From Clostridiales bacterium UBA1758 (GTDB lineage: Bacteria > Bacillota > Clostridia > Oscillospirales > UBA1758): a stretch of 50,814 bases of DNA. Each line of letters opens with the position of its first letter. Positions within the stretch are counted from its first letter, which is position 1. The stretch lies in assembly GCA_002315595.1 (NCBI GenBank), contig DCHG01000030.1, positions 1 through 50,814 of the forward strand. The letters are read 5' to 3'. Of the stretch, positions 32,869 to 41,199 are shown piece by piece. Both the position numbers and the translations under genes were made by a program. The notes under the pieces were generated by a model. The model had not been told where the DNA came from and searched no databases. It saw only the letters and a program-made list of their open reading frames with translations.

Positions 32869-33836
32869 AAAGAACGATCGTGTTTTCGACGGCACCGTCG
32901 ATTTTGGGTTCTGCGGCAATCGCGGGACATTTTGAGGCGATAGGACCGTTGGCACAGTGCTTTCGCATTGTTCGGGATGATAAATGCGGTGCAAAAACAT
33001 GGGAGCAGGCGGAAAGTAACATGATCCGCGAAGCGGTCGAGGACGCCTTGACGAATGCGGGCGTCCCAACGGTGGATGCGATCTTTGCGGGCGATCTGCA
33101 AAATCAATGCACGGCGTCGTCGTTTGCACTCCGTAACCGAAAGATCCACACATTCGGGCTTTATTCCGCCTGCGCGACCTTCGGAGAAGGGTTGATTCTA
33201 GCGGCGATGATGATCGACGGCGGATATGTACAGACCGCGGCAAGTGCGGCGTCGTCACATTTTTGTGCCGCGGAACGGCAGTACCGTATGCCGCTTGAAT
33301 ACGGCGGTCAGCGGACACAGACCGCGCAATGGACGGCGACTGCGGCGGGATGTGCGGTGGTTGGGTGCTCGGGCGATATCCACATCACGCACGCGTGTCC
33401 CGGACGGATCGTCGATCTCGGAATCACCGATCCGGCGAATATGGGCGCGGCAATGGCGCCCGCCGCAGCGGATACGATCGCCGCAGTGTTCAAAGAAATA
33501 GGTGACGATTTTGATATGATCGCCACGGGGGACTTGGGGAAATTCGGATCGGAAATGCTATATGAACTTTTGCGGGAAAAGGGGATCGACATCGAAAAAA
33601 GGCATTTCGACTGCGGTCGTTCGATGTATGATTTTGAAAAGCAGGATGTTCATGCGGGCGGATCCGGGGCGGGATGTTGTGCCGCGGTGTTTTCGGGATT
33701 TTTGACGAAAGAACTCCGTTCGGGAAAGATCAAACGACTTCTGTTCTGTCCGACGGGCGCACTGCTTTCGCCCGTGTTTTCGGCACAGAAGGAAACGATT
33801 CCCGCAATCTGTCACGCCGTTGTTTTGGAGAAATAA
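32865..33836 (+). CDS. spoVAD: Stage V sporulation protein AD
   Basis: A 323-residue soluble protein with a thiolase-like fold. Recognisable SpoVAD segments include GDLQNQCTASSFALR near residue 82, LYSACATFGEGL near 102, and GDLGKFGSEML near 223. It binds dipicolinic acid on the forespore inner membrane. The start is TTG at 32865, overlapping the spoVAC stop (TTGA); a start six codons earlier would sit inside spoVAC without its own ribosome-binding site. It ends directly at the spoVAE start. Confidence 0.96.
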   Translation: MKRTIVFSTAPSILGSAAIAGHFEAIGPLAQCFRIVRDDKCGAKTWEQAESNMIREAVEDALTNAGVPTVDAIFAGDLQNQCTASSFALRNRKIHTFGLYSACATFGEGLILAAMMIDGGYVQTAASAASSHFCAAERQYRMPLEYGGQRTQTAQWTATAAGCAVVGCSGDIHITHACPGRIVDLGITDPANMGAAMAPAAADTIAAVFKEIGDDFDMIATGDLGKFGSEMLYELLREKGIDIEKRHFDCGRSMYDFEKQDVHAGGSGAGCCAAVFSGFLTKELRSGKIKRLLFCPTGALLSPVFSAQKETIPAICHAVVLEK

Positions 33837-34193
33837 ATGGATATTCTGATTGCTTTTTTTGTCGGAGGATTTATCTGCGTTTCGGCGCAGATCCTGATTG
33901 ACCTGACGATGCTGACTCCGGCACGCATCGTTGTGATATATGTGATCACGGGCGCGGTATTGACCGCGCTCGGGTGTTACGGGAAATTTGTCGAATTCGC
34001 AGGTGCGGGTGCGACGGTACCGATCATCGGATTCGGGTATTCGCTCGCAACGGGCGCGATGGAGGCGACCGAACGATCCGGGCTGATCGGCGCGCTTTCC
34101 GGCGGAATAACAAAAACAGCCACCGGTATTTCGGCGGCTGTGGTATTTGGTTTTCTTGCGTCGTTGTTTTGCAAATCAAAAGGAAAAGAATGA
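33837..34193 (+). CDS. spoVAE: Stage V sporulation protein AE (SpoVAEb)
   Basis: A 118-residue hydrophobic protein with four helices. FVGGFICVSAQILID at the start and the FAGAGATVPIIGFGYSLATGA segment are characteristic of SpoVAEb. It is a membrane part of the DPA channel. Its ATG follows the spoVAD stop without a gap, with the GGAG site inside spoVAD. The stop abuts the stop of a convergent small gene, leaving no intergenic base. Confidence 0.96.
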   Translation: MDILIAFFVGGFICVSAQILIDLTMLTPARIVVIYVITGAVLTALGCYGKFVEFAGAGATVPIIGFGYSLATGAMEATERSGLIGALSGGITKTATGISAAVVFGFLASLFCKSKGKE

Positions 34194-34406
34194 TTAAAGT
34201 TCGAAATCTTCTTTGGTGAATTTCGGTTGCCTAACGGGCGTGATGTTTTTTGTCGGCACACGGCGAAGTGCATCGTATTTGAATCGTCGGCAACAATGAT
34301 CGGGTGCGACTACGCCGTGTCTGTCACAGACGACATCCTTAAAATTAAGTTCGGATGAATGAATACAAAGATCGCAACGGTGAGGGATGTTTTTGTTAAA
34401 AAGCAT
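34194..34406 (-). CDS. Small Cys-rich (zinc-finger-like) protein
   Basis: A 70-residue protein with cysteines arranged as CDLC, then VVCDRHG, then HCCRRFKYDALRR. This C-x2-C, C, C pattern suggests a small zinc site, and similar short proteins ending in CKKFKYDPLKR are common, uncharacterised products in Clostridia. The ATG at 34406 follows AGGAGG by 8 bases; an earlier in-frame start overlaps that site. It lies between spoVAE (convergent, no gap) and ylbJ (36 bases upstream, same strand), so co-expression with ylbJ is possible. Function unknown. Confidence 0.78.
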   Translation of the reverse strand: MLFNKNIPHRCDLCIHSSELNFKDVVCDRHGVVAPDHCCRRFKYDALRRVPTKNITPVRQPKFTKEDFEL

Positions 34407-34442
34407 GGCTGTATTCCTCCTGAACATATTATACTCCCGTGA

Positions 34443-35273
34443 TCAGAGAAACGCAAGTGCCGCCGCCGATACTGCGGCAACGGCTGACGCGACCAAACGA
34501 CGCAGAAAATAGGGCTTGATCGGGATGAATTCGGAGCGCAAGGCACAGACGCATTGCAATTGTGCCGAAACCCCGCCGCTGCAAAGTAACCATGCCGTTA
34601 CCGCAGATCGAAACGGAAGCGCCGAAATTTCGTTCAAACGGGCAATTCCCGCCGTCAATTCGATTGTTCCGTAAAATAGCGGATGGTTCGGAAAATATCC
34701 GAGAAATTCGAAAATTGCGGCAATAACGCCGAAAAAGATGACATATCCGCAGATCGTAGCGACACTGACAACGCCGGATGAAATGGATTCCGTCAGCGCG
34801 GAAATCGGCGAAACGGGGGAAGTTTTCGCCGTTGAACGCGTGAATTTCGGACGGTCAAAAACGATCCCGACGACAAGGCATCCGAGCAGGCAGGCGAGAA
34901 AAAGGGAAAGGTTTCCGCCTGCCGCACCGAAAATAAAACCGGGTGATGCGGTGGAACAGACCCCGGCAATTTTTGCCGCATCATTGCGGGAACAATAACC
35001 GTCACGCACCAGTTGGCTTGCCGAGATCGCACCGACGGGATATCCGCCGAGAAGCCCCGTCAGCAATGTTGTGACGACGGCGGATCTCGGTCGGATGACA
35101 CGGATCGCAAATCCCGACAGAATGAGAAACGGCAAAAGCGCAGGAATAACCGTTCCACCGCATTGAATCATGCACGAATATGCGGCTTTTGCTACGGCTT
35201 TCGGAAAAATAAGCAAGCATACCGCGATAAACGCGATGAATACATAGACAAAAACCCTGCCAAATCGCTTCAT
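34443..35273 (-). CDS. ylbJ: Sporulation membrane protein YlbJ-like
   Basis: A 276-residue membrane protein with about seven helices and two gate-like repeats. GTVIPALLPFLILSGF, then LLGGYPVGAISASQLV and CSTASPGFIFGAAGG, match the YlbJ family (nucleoside-recognition/Gate domain). It is shorter than B. subtilis YlbJ (about 400 residues). YlbJ is made in the mother cell under sigma-E and is needed for heat-resistant spores, probably through DPA transport across the outer forespore membrane. The ATG follows GGAGGTGAGG. It is divergent from yqfC. Confidence 0.86.
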   Translation of the reverse strand: MKRFGRVFVYVFIAFIAVCLLIFPKAVAKAAYSCMIQCGGTVIPALLPFLILSGFAIRVIRPRSAVVTTLLTGLLGGYPVGAISASQLVRDGYCSRNDAAKIAGVCSTASPGFIFGAAGGNLSLFLACLLGCLVVGIVFDRPKFTRSTAKTSPVSPISALTESISSGVVSVATICGYVIFFGVIAAIFEFLGYFPNHPLFYGTIELTAGIARLNEISALPFRSAVTAWLLCSGGVSAQLQCVCALRSEFIPIKPYFLRRLVASAVAAVSAAALAFL

Positions 35274-35290
35274 TTCCTCACCTCCACGGT

Positions 35291-35320
35291 ATCATATGCA
35301 AGGGATTGCACTCATATGAT
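35291..35320. promoter_or_regulatory. Palindrome resembling divergent sigma-E promoters
   Basis: ATCATATG (35291-35298) and CATATGAT (35313-35320) are perfect reverse complements separated by 14 bases. Read on either strand this gives TCATAT-like and CATA..AT-like boxes with spacing close to the sigma-E consensus. Each outer edge is 17 bases from the start codon of ylbJ or yqfC. Both genes are sigma-E targets in B. subtilis. The predicted leaders would be very short, which is a weakness of this reading. Confidence 0.5.
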
Positions 35321-35337
35321 GTTGCGGGGGCGATTAA

Positions 35338-35607
35338 ATGTACGGCGATCCGGTGCAAAAAAGTGCAAAAATCCTCGATATTCCCGAAGATGCAATTGCA
35401 AAGCGAATTCGTGTCGAGATCGTGGGTTTCTCGCTGATCGAGGTCAGTGGATACGACAGAATCATCGAATACTCGCGTGAATGTGTCAGATTTCAATTGA
35501 AAAATGAGATTATTACAATAAATGGTGAAGAAATAGTGATGAAAAGCCTTGAAAATGGGGATGCGATATTGCGCGGAAAAATCAATTCCGTCACCGATGA
35601 AGCGTGA
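35338..35607 (+). CDS. yqfC: YqfC/YabP-family sporulation protein
   Basis: An 89-residue protein with the YqfC pattern: ILDIPEDAIAKRIRVEIVGF, YDRIIEYSRECVRFQLKNEIITINGE in short beta-strands, and a closing ILRGKINSV. In B. subtilis yqfC is expressed in the mother cell and is followed by yqfD; here no yqfD follows, and a DeoR gene with its own promoter comes next. YabP and YqfC are similar; the length and the LDIP opening favour YqfC. The ATG is preceded by GCGGGGGC. Confidence 0.85.
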   Translation: MYGDPVQKSAKILDIPEDAIAKRIRVEIVGFSLIEVSGYDRIIEYSRECVRFQLKNEIITINGEEIVMKSLENGDAILRGKINSVTDEA

Positions 35608-35654
35608 TTTTATGAAAAAATCGAAAATATCGTGCAGAAAATGCGGACATTCCA

Positions 35655-35683
35655 TTGACAAACACGCATAAAAAAGATATAAT
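35655..35683 (+). promoter_or_regulatory. Consensus sigma-A promoter of the DeoR gene
   Basis: TTGACA (35655-35660), 17 bases, TATAAT (35678-35683): a perfect match, about 30 bases ahead of the start at 35715. Confidence 0.95.
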
Positions 35684-35714
35684 ATCGGCAAGAATACGAA
35701 CGGAGGAATAATGA

Positions 35715-36479
35715 ATGTTTATGGAAGAACGCCTTGGCGAGATCCTTCGCCGTCTTGAAAAGGACGGAAGTATCCGCACGGCAGATATTCAGGCGGATTT
35801 TGATGTTGCCGCCGACACTGCAAGACGGGATCTTCGCATCCTTGAAACCCGCGGACTGCTTAAACGTACTCATGGCGGCGCAGTCCGTCCCGACTCCACT
35901 TTGCCGAAAAATTACACGCCACGTGACATCAAGGTTGTTCGTCCGAATTATCTTGCGATCGCCAAGCGTGCCGTCGAACTGATCAACGAAGGTGATGTGA
36001 TCTATGTCACCGGTGCGTCGATCGGTTATTTTATGGCGCAGAATCTACCGCATGATAAGCATTTTACGGTGCTGACCAATTCCATCGTCATTGCCGATCT
36101 GCTCCGTAGTTACGAAAATATCACCACCGTTATGCCGGGCGGTGAAATGACACCGATGGGGCAGTTCTGTGATTCGCTTGCGGAGCATTTTGTCGCCGAT
36201 ATGCGCATTGACAAGGCTTTTTTGACCAGCGCCGGTATCTCCGCCGAATACGGAATGACCGTTGAACGGACGACCGGCATCGGTTTTATGCGTGCCATCG
36301 TCGGATCTGCGGGTGAAAGTATCGCCCTCTATCCGAGCCATAAGGTCGGCAAGGTTTCGACGCTTCGCGTCTGTGCCGCGAACAAGTTTTCGCGATTGAT
36401 CACCGATTCCGATGTCGAGGACGATCAGACGGGATTGTTTGAAGAACTCGGCGTTCAGGTCGAGATTTTGAATGCCTGA
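35715..36479 (+). CDS. DeoR-family transcriptional regulator
   Basis: A 254-residue regulator. The N-terminal winged helix is RTADIQADFDVAADTARRDLRILETRGLLKR, with the THGGAV linker typical of DeoR/GlpR proteins. The remainder is the sugar-phosphate-binding DeoRC domain with VTGASIGYFMAQNL and VMPGGEM. Such repressors usually control sugar or nucleoside use and respond to phosphorylated intermediates. The next gene is a MoxR ATPase 11 bases on, which is not a usual target, so its regulon is unknown. The ATG is 8 bases after GGAGG. Confidence 0.9.
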   Translation: MFMEERLGEILRRLEKDGSIRTADIQADFDVAADTARRDLRILETRGLLKRTHGGAVRPDSTLPKNYTPRDIKVVRPNYLAIAKRAVELINEGDVIYVTGASIGYFMAQNLPHDKHFTVLTNSIVIADLLRSYENITTVMPGGEMTPMGQFCDSLAEHFVADMRIDKAFLTSAGISAEYGMTVERTTGIGFMRAIVGSAGESIALYPSHKVGKVSTLRVCAANKFSRLITDSDVEDDQTGLFEELGVQVEILNA

Positions 36480-36490
36480 CGGAGGAAAAT

Positions 36491-37435
36491 ATGGAATTTG
36501 TGAAAGCAAGCGAACTTGCGAGCAAACTCGTTGAAAACATCAAAAAAGTCATTGTCCCGAACGGCGATACAACCGAACTCGTCGTTGCGGCTCTGCTTGC
36601 GGGCGGTCATGTGTTGCTGGAAGATGTCCCGGGTACCGGAAAAACCATGCTTGCAAAGACGCTTTCCAAAAGCGTGGACGCCGAATTCCGACGCTTGCAG
36701 TTTACGCCGGACCTGATGCCGGGCGATGTGACGGGTATTTCGGTCTATAATCAGCGCGAGCAGAAATTCGAATTCAAACCCGGCCCGGTGTTTACCAACA
36801 TCCTGCTGGCGGATGAAATCAACCGTGCGACACCCCGTTCTCAGGCGGCACTTCTTGAATGTATGGAAGAACGGCAGGTCACGGCGGACGGTAGTACGAT
36901 GAAGTTAGCCGAGCCGTTTTTTGTCATTGCGACGCAGAACCCGGTCGAAACGCAGGGTACTTTCCCGTTGCCGGAAGCGCAACTCGACAGATTTATCATT
37001 AAACTCTCCCTCGGTTACCCGGAAGGGGAAGCGGGCGTTGAAATTCTGCGCCGTTTCCGCGAATCGAGTCCGCTCGCAGAGGTTGGAAGTGTGACCACGG
37101 CAGAGGAACTTTCAGATGCGATCCACACTGTTCCGAAGGTCAAAATATCCGATGCGCTTCTCGTATACATCCATCAGATCGCCGAGGCGACACGCAAGGC
37201 GGAAAAAGTTATTCTCGGCATTTCACCCCGTGGGGAACTTGCCCTTATGCGTGCGGTGCAGGCGTGGGCGATCGTGAACGGGCGCGACTATGTGTTGCCG
37301 GATGACATCAAGCGCATGGCGGAGCCCGTTCTGGCACACAGAATGATCGTGCGATCCTCGTATCAGTCCAAGGAAAATGAGACGGATATTTTGCGCGACC
37401 TGCTCGGCAAGATCGCAGTTCCGACAGAAGAATAA
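36491..37435 (+). CDS. MoxR-family AAA+ ATPase
   Basis: A 314-residue AAA+ protein with Walker A VPGTGKTMLAKTL near residue 46, Walker B LLADEINRATPRSQAALLECMEE near 110, and the ATQNPVETQGTFPLPEAQLDRF sensor/arginine-finger region near 155. MoxR ATPases act as chaperones that activate partner proteins, often with DUF58 and VWA-domain genes alongside. Neither partner is present here; the next gene encodes a trans-sulfuration enzyme 29 bases away. It is co-oriented with and close to the DeoR gene. Confidence 0.95.
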   Translation: MEFVKASELASKLVENIKKVIVPNGDTTELVVAALLAGGHVLLEDVPGTGKTMLAKTLSKSVDAEFRRLQFTPDLMPGDVTGISVYNQREQKFEFKPGPVFTNILLADEINRATPRSQAALLECMEERQVTADGSTMKLAEPFFVIATQNPVETQGTFPLPEAQLDRFIIKLSLGYPEGEAGVEILRRFRESSPLAEVGSVTTAEELSDAIHTVPKVKISDALLVYIHQIAEATRKAEKVILGISPRGELALMRAVQAWAIVNGRDYVLPDDIKRMAEPVLAHRMIVRSSYQSKENETDILRDLLGKIAVPTEE

Positions 37436-37464
37436 AATACATACTATATTTAAAGGTGACTAAC

Positions 37465-38622
37465 ATGGAAAAATCTCGTTTCGAAAATATGAGTTTTATC
37501 ACCCGTGCCGTTCACGGCTTCCGTGGCTTTGATCCTGCCACGGGCGCGATCAGCACCCCGATCTACCAGACCTCGACCTATCGCCATACCTCGCTTGAAG
37601 ATATCGGTAAATACGACTATTCTCGCACCATCAACCCGACGCGTGAGGAATTGGAAAACACCATCGCCATGCTCGAAGGCGGTGTTGCTGGATTTGCGTT
37701 CTCATCCGGTCTTTCCGCTGAACTTTCCGTCTTTTCGATGCTTTCGCAGGGCGATCATGTCGTCATCGGCGATGATACCTACGGCGGAACCTATCGTATG
37801 AGCGAAGAACTCTTTACCCGTTTCGGCGTGGAGTTCACCCCGGTCGACACCGGCGATGAAGCCGCCGTCCGTGCAGCGATCCGTCCGAATACCAAAATGA
37901 TCTATCTTGAAACGCCGACCAACCCGATGATGAAGGTCACGGATCTCGCCATGATAGGCAGAATTTCCAAAGAATGCGGCGCGATCTTTGTCGTCGACAA
38001 TACCTTCCTTACTCCGTATTTTCAGCGTCCGATCGAGTTCGGTGCGGATATTGTCATCCACAGCGGAACGAAATTCCTTTCCGGCCACCACGACACGATG
38101 TCGGGACTGGTTGTCACCGCCAATGAGGAACTTGCCGAAAAGATCCATTATATGATCAAAACCGAAGGTGCGGGGCTTGCTCCGTTCGATTCTTGGCTTG
38201 TCCTTCGCGGAATTAAGACGCTTCCGCTTCGTATGGACCGTCATAATGAAAACTGCATGAAGGTTGCCGAATTCCTCAAACAGCATCCGCGTGTTGAAAA
38301 GGTCATCCATACCGGCTTGCCGGAACACCCCGGTCATGAGATTATGCTCAAACAGACCAGCGGTTTCGGCGGTACGCTTTCGTTTGTCGTCGACAGTGTC
38401 GAAACCGTCAAACGCGTCCTTGCCAATGTCGAAATGATCATGTTCGCCGAAAGCCTCGGCGGCACCGATACCCTCATCACCTACCCGCTGACGCAGACGC
38501 ACGCTTCCATACCGGAAAATCTGCGTGAAAAACTCGGCATCACCGATCGTCTGCTCCGTCTGTCCGTCGGACTTGAGGATGTAAACGACATCATCGCCGA
38601 CCTTAAAAAGGCCCTTGACTGA
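37465..38622 (+). CDS. Trans-sulfuration PLP enzyme (cystathionine/methionine gamma-lyase type)
   Basis: A 385-residue Cys/Met-metabolism PLP enzyme. YDYSRTINPTREELE near residue 50, the SSGLSAE loop, VVDNTFLTPYFQRP near 178 and IHSGTKFLSGHHDTMSG with the PLP Lys near 202 are all present. The family includes MetB, MetC, cystathionine gamma-lyase and methionine gamma-lyase; HHDTMSG instead of HSDVIAG does not settle which. The ATG at 37465 has AAAGGTG 6 bases upstream. It is followed 7 bases later by dapF. Confidence 0.9.
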   Translation: MEKSRFENMSFITRAVHGFRGFDPATGAISTPIYQTSTYRHTSLEDIGKYDYSRTINPTREELENTIAMLEGGVAGFAFSSGLSAELSVFSMLSQGDHVVIGDDTYGGTYRMSEELFTRFGVEFTPVDTGDEAAVRAAIRPNTKMIYLETPTNPMMKVTDLAMIGRISKECGAIFVVDNTFLTPYFQRPIEFGADIVIHSGTKFLSGHHDTMSGLVVTANEELAEKIHYMIKTEGAGLAPFDSWLVLRGIKTLPLRMDRHNENCMKVAEFLKQHPRVEKVIHTGLPEHPGHEIMLKQTSGFGGTLSFVVDSVETVKRVLANVEMIMFAESLGGTDTLITYPLTQTHASIPENLREKLGITDRLLRLSVGLEDVNDIIADLKKALD

Positions 38623-38629
38623 GCGAAAT

Positions 38630-39532
38630 ATGAGATTTACAAAAATGACTGCGCTCGGCAATGATTATGTCTATATTGACTGTGTCAATCAGACGCTTGC
38701 CGATCCCGAAAAGACCGCCGTTCTGCTTTCTAACCGTCATTACGGATCGGGAAGCGACGGCATGGTACTGATTTGTCCGTCGGAAAGATGCGATTTCCGT
38801 ATGAGAATTTTCAACGGCGACGGCACGGAGGCGGAAATGTGCGGAAACGCCATTCGCAGTGTCGGAAAGTATTTGTACGACTATCATCTGACCGATCAAA
38901 CGGAGATCAGCATTGAAACGCTTGCGGGTGACAGAAAGGTTTTTCTGACCGTCGAGGGCGGAAAAGCCGTTCGCATTCAGGCGGATGTAGGCGCGCCGAT
39001 CCTTGAACCGTACAGGGTGCCCGTCGATTTCGACGGCGAGATTTGCCGTGATCACCCGTTGAAGGTGCTTGACCGCGAATTCCTCGTCAATCCCGTTTCT
39101 GTCGGAAATCCGCACTCGGTCGCGTTTGTGGATGATGTGTTTCATTTTGACCTTGAAAAATACGGTCCTGCGATGGAAATGCACCCGTTTTTCCCAGAAC
39201 GCGTGAATGCGGAATTTGCGACCGTTCGTGACGCGCATAATGTCGAAATGCGCGTATGGGAACGCAGTACGGGTGAAACACTCGCTTGCAGTACGGGTTG
39301 TTGTGTCACGGTTGTGGGTGGCTATCTGACCGGGCGTTGTTCGAATGAAGTCACCGTGCACCAGCCGGGCGGACCGCTTGATGTTTTTTATGATGTTCAT
39401 GGTGACGGACATATCTATGTCGCAGGACCGAGCCGCGTGGTGTTTGATGCGGAATGTGATCTTGACGTTCTGCTTGCCGACGAGGATACCGTTGAAAGAT
39501 GTCGCCGTGCAATGTATAATTGGAACAAGTAA
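38630..39532 (+). CDS. dapF: Diaminopimelate epimerase
   Basis: A 300-residue enzyme that converts LL-DAP to meso-DAP. The first catalytic Cys is in AEMCGNAIRSVGKYLYD near residue 72, the second in LACSTGCCVTVVGG near residue 224; GNPHSVAFVDD lies between. In most DapF proteins the second motif reads ACGTGACA, so the Gly-to-Ser and Ala-to-Cys changes are mild oddities. The start is the ATG before RFTKMTALGNDYVYID, the standard N-terminus; an in-frame start five codons earlier overlaps the upstream gene. murE follows, so DAP production and use are encoded together. Confidence 0.95.
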   Translation: MRFTKMTALGNDYVYIDCVNQTLADPEKTAVLLSNRHYGSGSDGMVLICPSERCDFRMRIFNGDGTEAEMCGNAIRSVGKYLYDYHLTDQTEISIETLAGDRKVFLTVEGGKAVRIQADVGAPILEPYRVPVDFDGEICRDHPLKVLDREFLVNPVSVGNPHSVAFVDDVFHFDLEKYGPAMEMHPFFPERVNAEFATVRDAHNVEMRVWERSTGETLACSTGCCVTVVGGYLTGRCSNEVTVHQPGGPLDVFYDVHGDGHIYVAGPSRVVFDAECDLDVLLADEDTVERCRRAMYNWNK

Positions 39533-39547
39533 CCCAAGCAATCATAC

Positions 39548-39606
39548 AATTCGGGCGGGACGCGGATTTGCCGTGACTGCCCGTTTTGTGGGTTTGAGCC
39601 CGAATT
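39548..39606 (+). promoter_or_regulatory. Attenuator-like alternative hairpins ahead of murE
   Basis: The 5' arm AATTCGGGC (39548-39556) can pair with GCCCG (39579-39583), enclosing an inner CGCGG/CCGTG stem and followed by TTTT (39584-39587). It can instead pair with GCCCGAATT (39598-39606) as a perfect 9-base stem. The two structures exclude each other, as in transcription attenuators. The murE ribosome-binding site follows at once. Confidence 0.45.
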
Positions 39607-39626
39607 ACACTGAAAGGGTTTTACGA

Positions 39627-41096
39627 ATGAAGATAAGCGATATTCTGAAAGGTCTTGACTATGAATTTCTGTCGGGAAGCGACGCCGAAATTCAGGGCAT
39701 TGCCTATGATTCGAGAAAAATCACCCCCGGTTGCGCGTTTTTCTGTATGCCGGGATTTCGTGCGGATGGACATGATTTCGCCGGACTTGCCGTGGAAGCG
39801 GGTGCGAAGGCACTCATTGTTTCCCGTCCCGTCGATGTTCCTGCGGGTGTTTCCGTTGTCCGTGTAAGCGAACCGCGTCAGGCGCTTTCCCGCGCAAGCG
39901 CGATGTGGTACGGTGAACCGTCGAAAAAACTCAAAGTCGTCGGCGTGACCGGCACCAAGGGAAAAACGACGTTTACCTATATGCTTCGTGCAGTTTTGGA
40001 AGCCGCGGGACACAAAACGGGGCTGATCGGCACAATTGAAACAATCGTCGACGGAAAGGCAACTCCGTCGAAGAACACCACGCCGGAATCCTGTGAAATC
40101 CAGCGGTTGATGCGTGAAATGGTCGATGCGGGCTGTACCCATGCCGTAATGGAGGTTTCCAGTCAGGGACTCGGTAACTGGCGCGTGGAGGATGTCGATT
40201 TCGAATATGGCGTGTTTACCAATCTCGGCAACGATCACATCGCCCCCGGCGAACATAAGGATTTCGCGGATTATATGGAATGCAAGAAGCGTTTGTTCCG
40301 CAAATGCCGCCACGGTGTGTTCAATGCCGATGACAGGTATTTTCCGGATATGATTGATGGTGCGACCTGTACCATTGAAACCTATGCCGTCGAGCCTCCT
40401 GCGGATACGATGGCGATGAAAGTCGAACTTCGCCGTGATCTCGGTTTTTTGGGCGTGTCCTTTGATGCGGAAAGAAAAGACGAAACTGTTCATGTGGACC
40501 TGCCACAACCGGGTAAGTTCTCCGTTTCAAACGCACTTGCCGTTGTTGCGGTCGCACGTGGTCTCGGTGTGAACCCGAAGACCGTTTCGGAGGCACTTCA
40601 TACCGTGCGCGTACGCGGAAGAGTGGAGATCCTGCCCACACCCGCGGAATATACGGTGATGATCGAGTATGCGCATAATGCGCTTTCCATGCAGTCGATA
40701 ATGGAAACGATGACTGCCTATCAACACGGACGAATGATCGCGGTCTTCGGCGGAGGAGGTAACCGTGCCGTCGATCGCCGCTATGATATGGGCGAGATCG
40801 CGGGAAAGTATTGCGACCTCTGTATTCTCACGATGGATAATCCGCGTGACGAAAGCATCGACGATATTGACGCGTGCATCGAACTCGGACTGAAACGTTC
40901 GAACGGAAAATCCATCCGTATTGATGACCGTGCCGAGGCGATCTGTTGGGCACTTGACCATGCCGAACCGAGCGATATTATCATGCTCATCGGCAAGGGA
41001 CACGAAACTTATCAGGAGATCAAAGGCGTGAAGTATTACTTCGATGAACGCGAGGTAGTCAATGATTATTATCAAAAGAAGGGGATCACGCTCTGA
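39627..41096 (+). CDS. murE: UDP-MurNAc-tripeptide synthetase, meso-DAP type
   Basis: A 489-residue Mur ligase that adds the third amino acid of the peptidoglycan stem. The ATP loop GVTGTKGKTTF is near residue 107, and the C-terminal DNPR motif (TMDNPRDES near residue 402) is the meso-DAP selectivity signature. This agrees with dapF immediately upstream. HNALSMQSIMETM and GKGHETYQEIKG are also typical. The ATG at 39627 has AAAGGG 9 bases ahead. The frame stays open upstream into dapF, but that extension has no family resemblance. Confidence 0.96.
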   Translation: MKISDILKGLDYEFLSGSDAEIQGIAYDSRKITPGCAFFCMPGFRADGHDFAGLAVEAGAKALIVSRPVDVPAGVSVVRVSEPRQALSRASAMWYGEPSKKLKVVGVTGTKGKTTFTYMLRAVLEAAGHKTGLIGTIETIVDGKATPSKNTTPESCEIQRLMREMVDAGCTHAVMEVSSQGLGNWRVEDVDFEYGVFTNLGNDHIAPGEHKDFADYMECKKRLFRKCRHGVFNADDRYFPDMIDGATCTIETYAVEPPADTMAMKVELRRDLGFLGVSFDAERKDETVHVDLPQPGKFSVSNALAVVAVARGLGVNPKTVSEALHTVRVRGRVEILPTPAEYTVMIEYAHNALSMQSIMETMTAYQHGRMIAVFGGGGNRAVDRRYDMGEIAGKYCDLCILTMDNPRDESIDDIDACIELGLKRSNGKSIRIDDRAEAICWALDHAEPSDIIMLIGKGHETYQEIKGVKYYFDEREVVNDYYQKKGITL

Positions 41097-41199
41097 CGGC
41101 GGAACTTTGGGTTGCCTGTGACGAAAACGGCGCAAAATGAGGCGATACCATCCGATGCGCGAACCTGATATGTTTTTTGGAAAGAAATGAGGTGTCGAA

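Noticed and set aside
38603..39541. A 312-codon minus-strand frame opposite dapF
   Set aside because: dapF is certain; the antisense product has no domain and no promoter.
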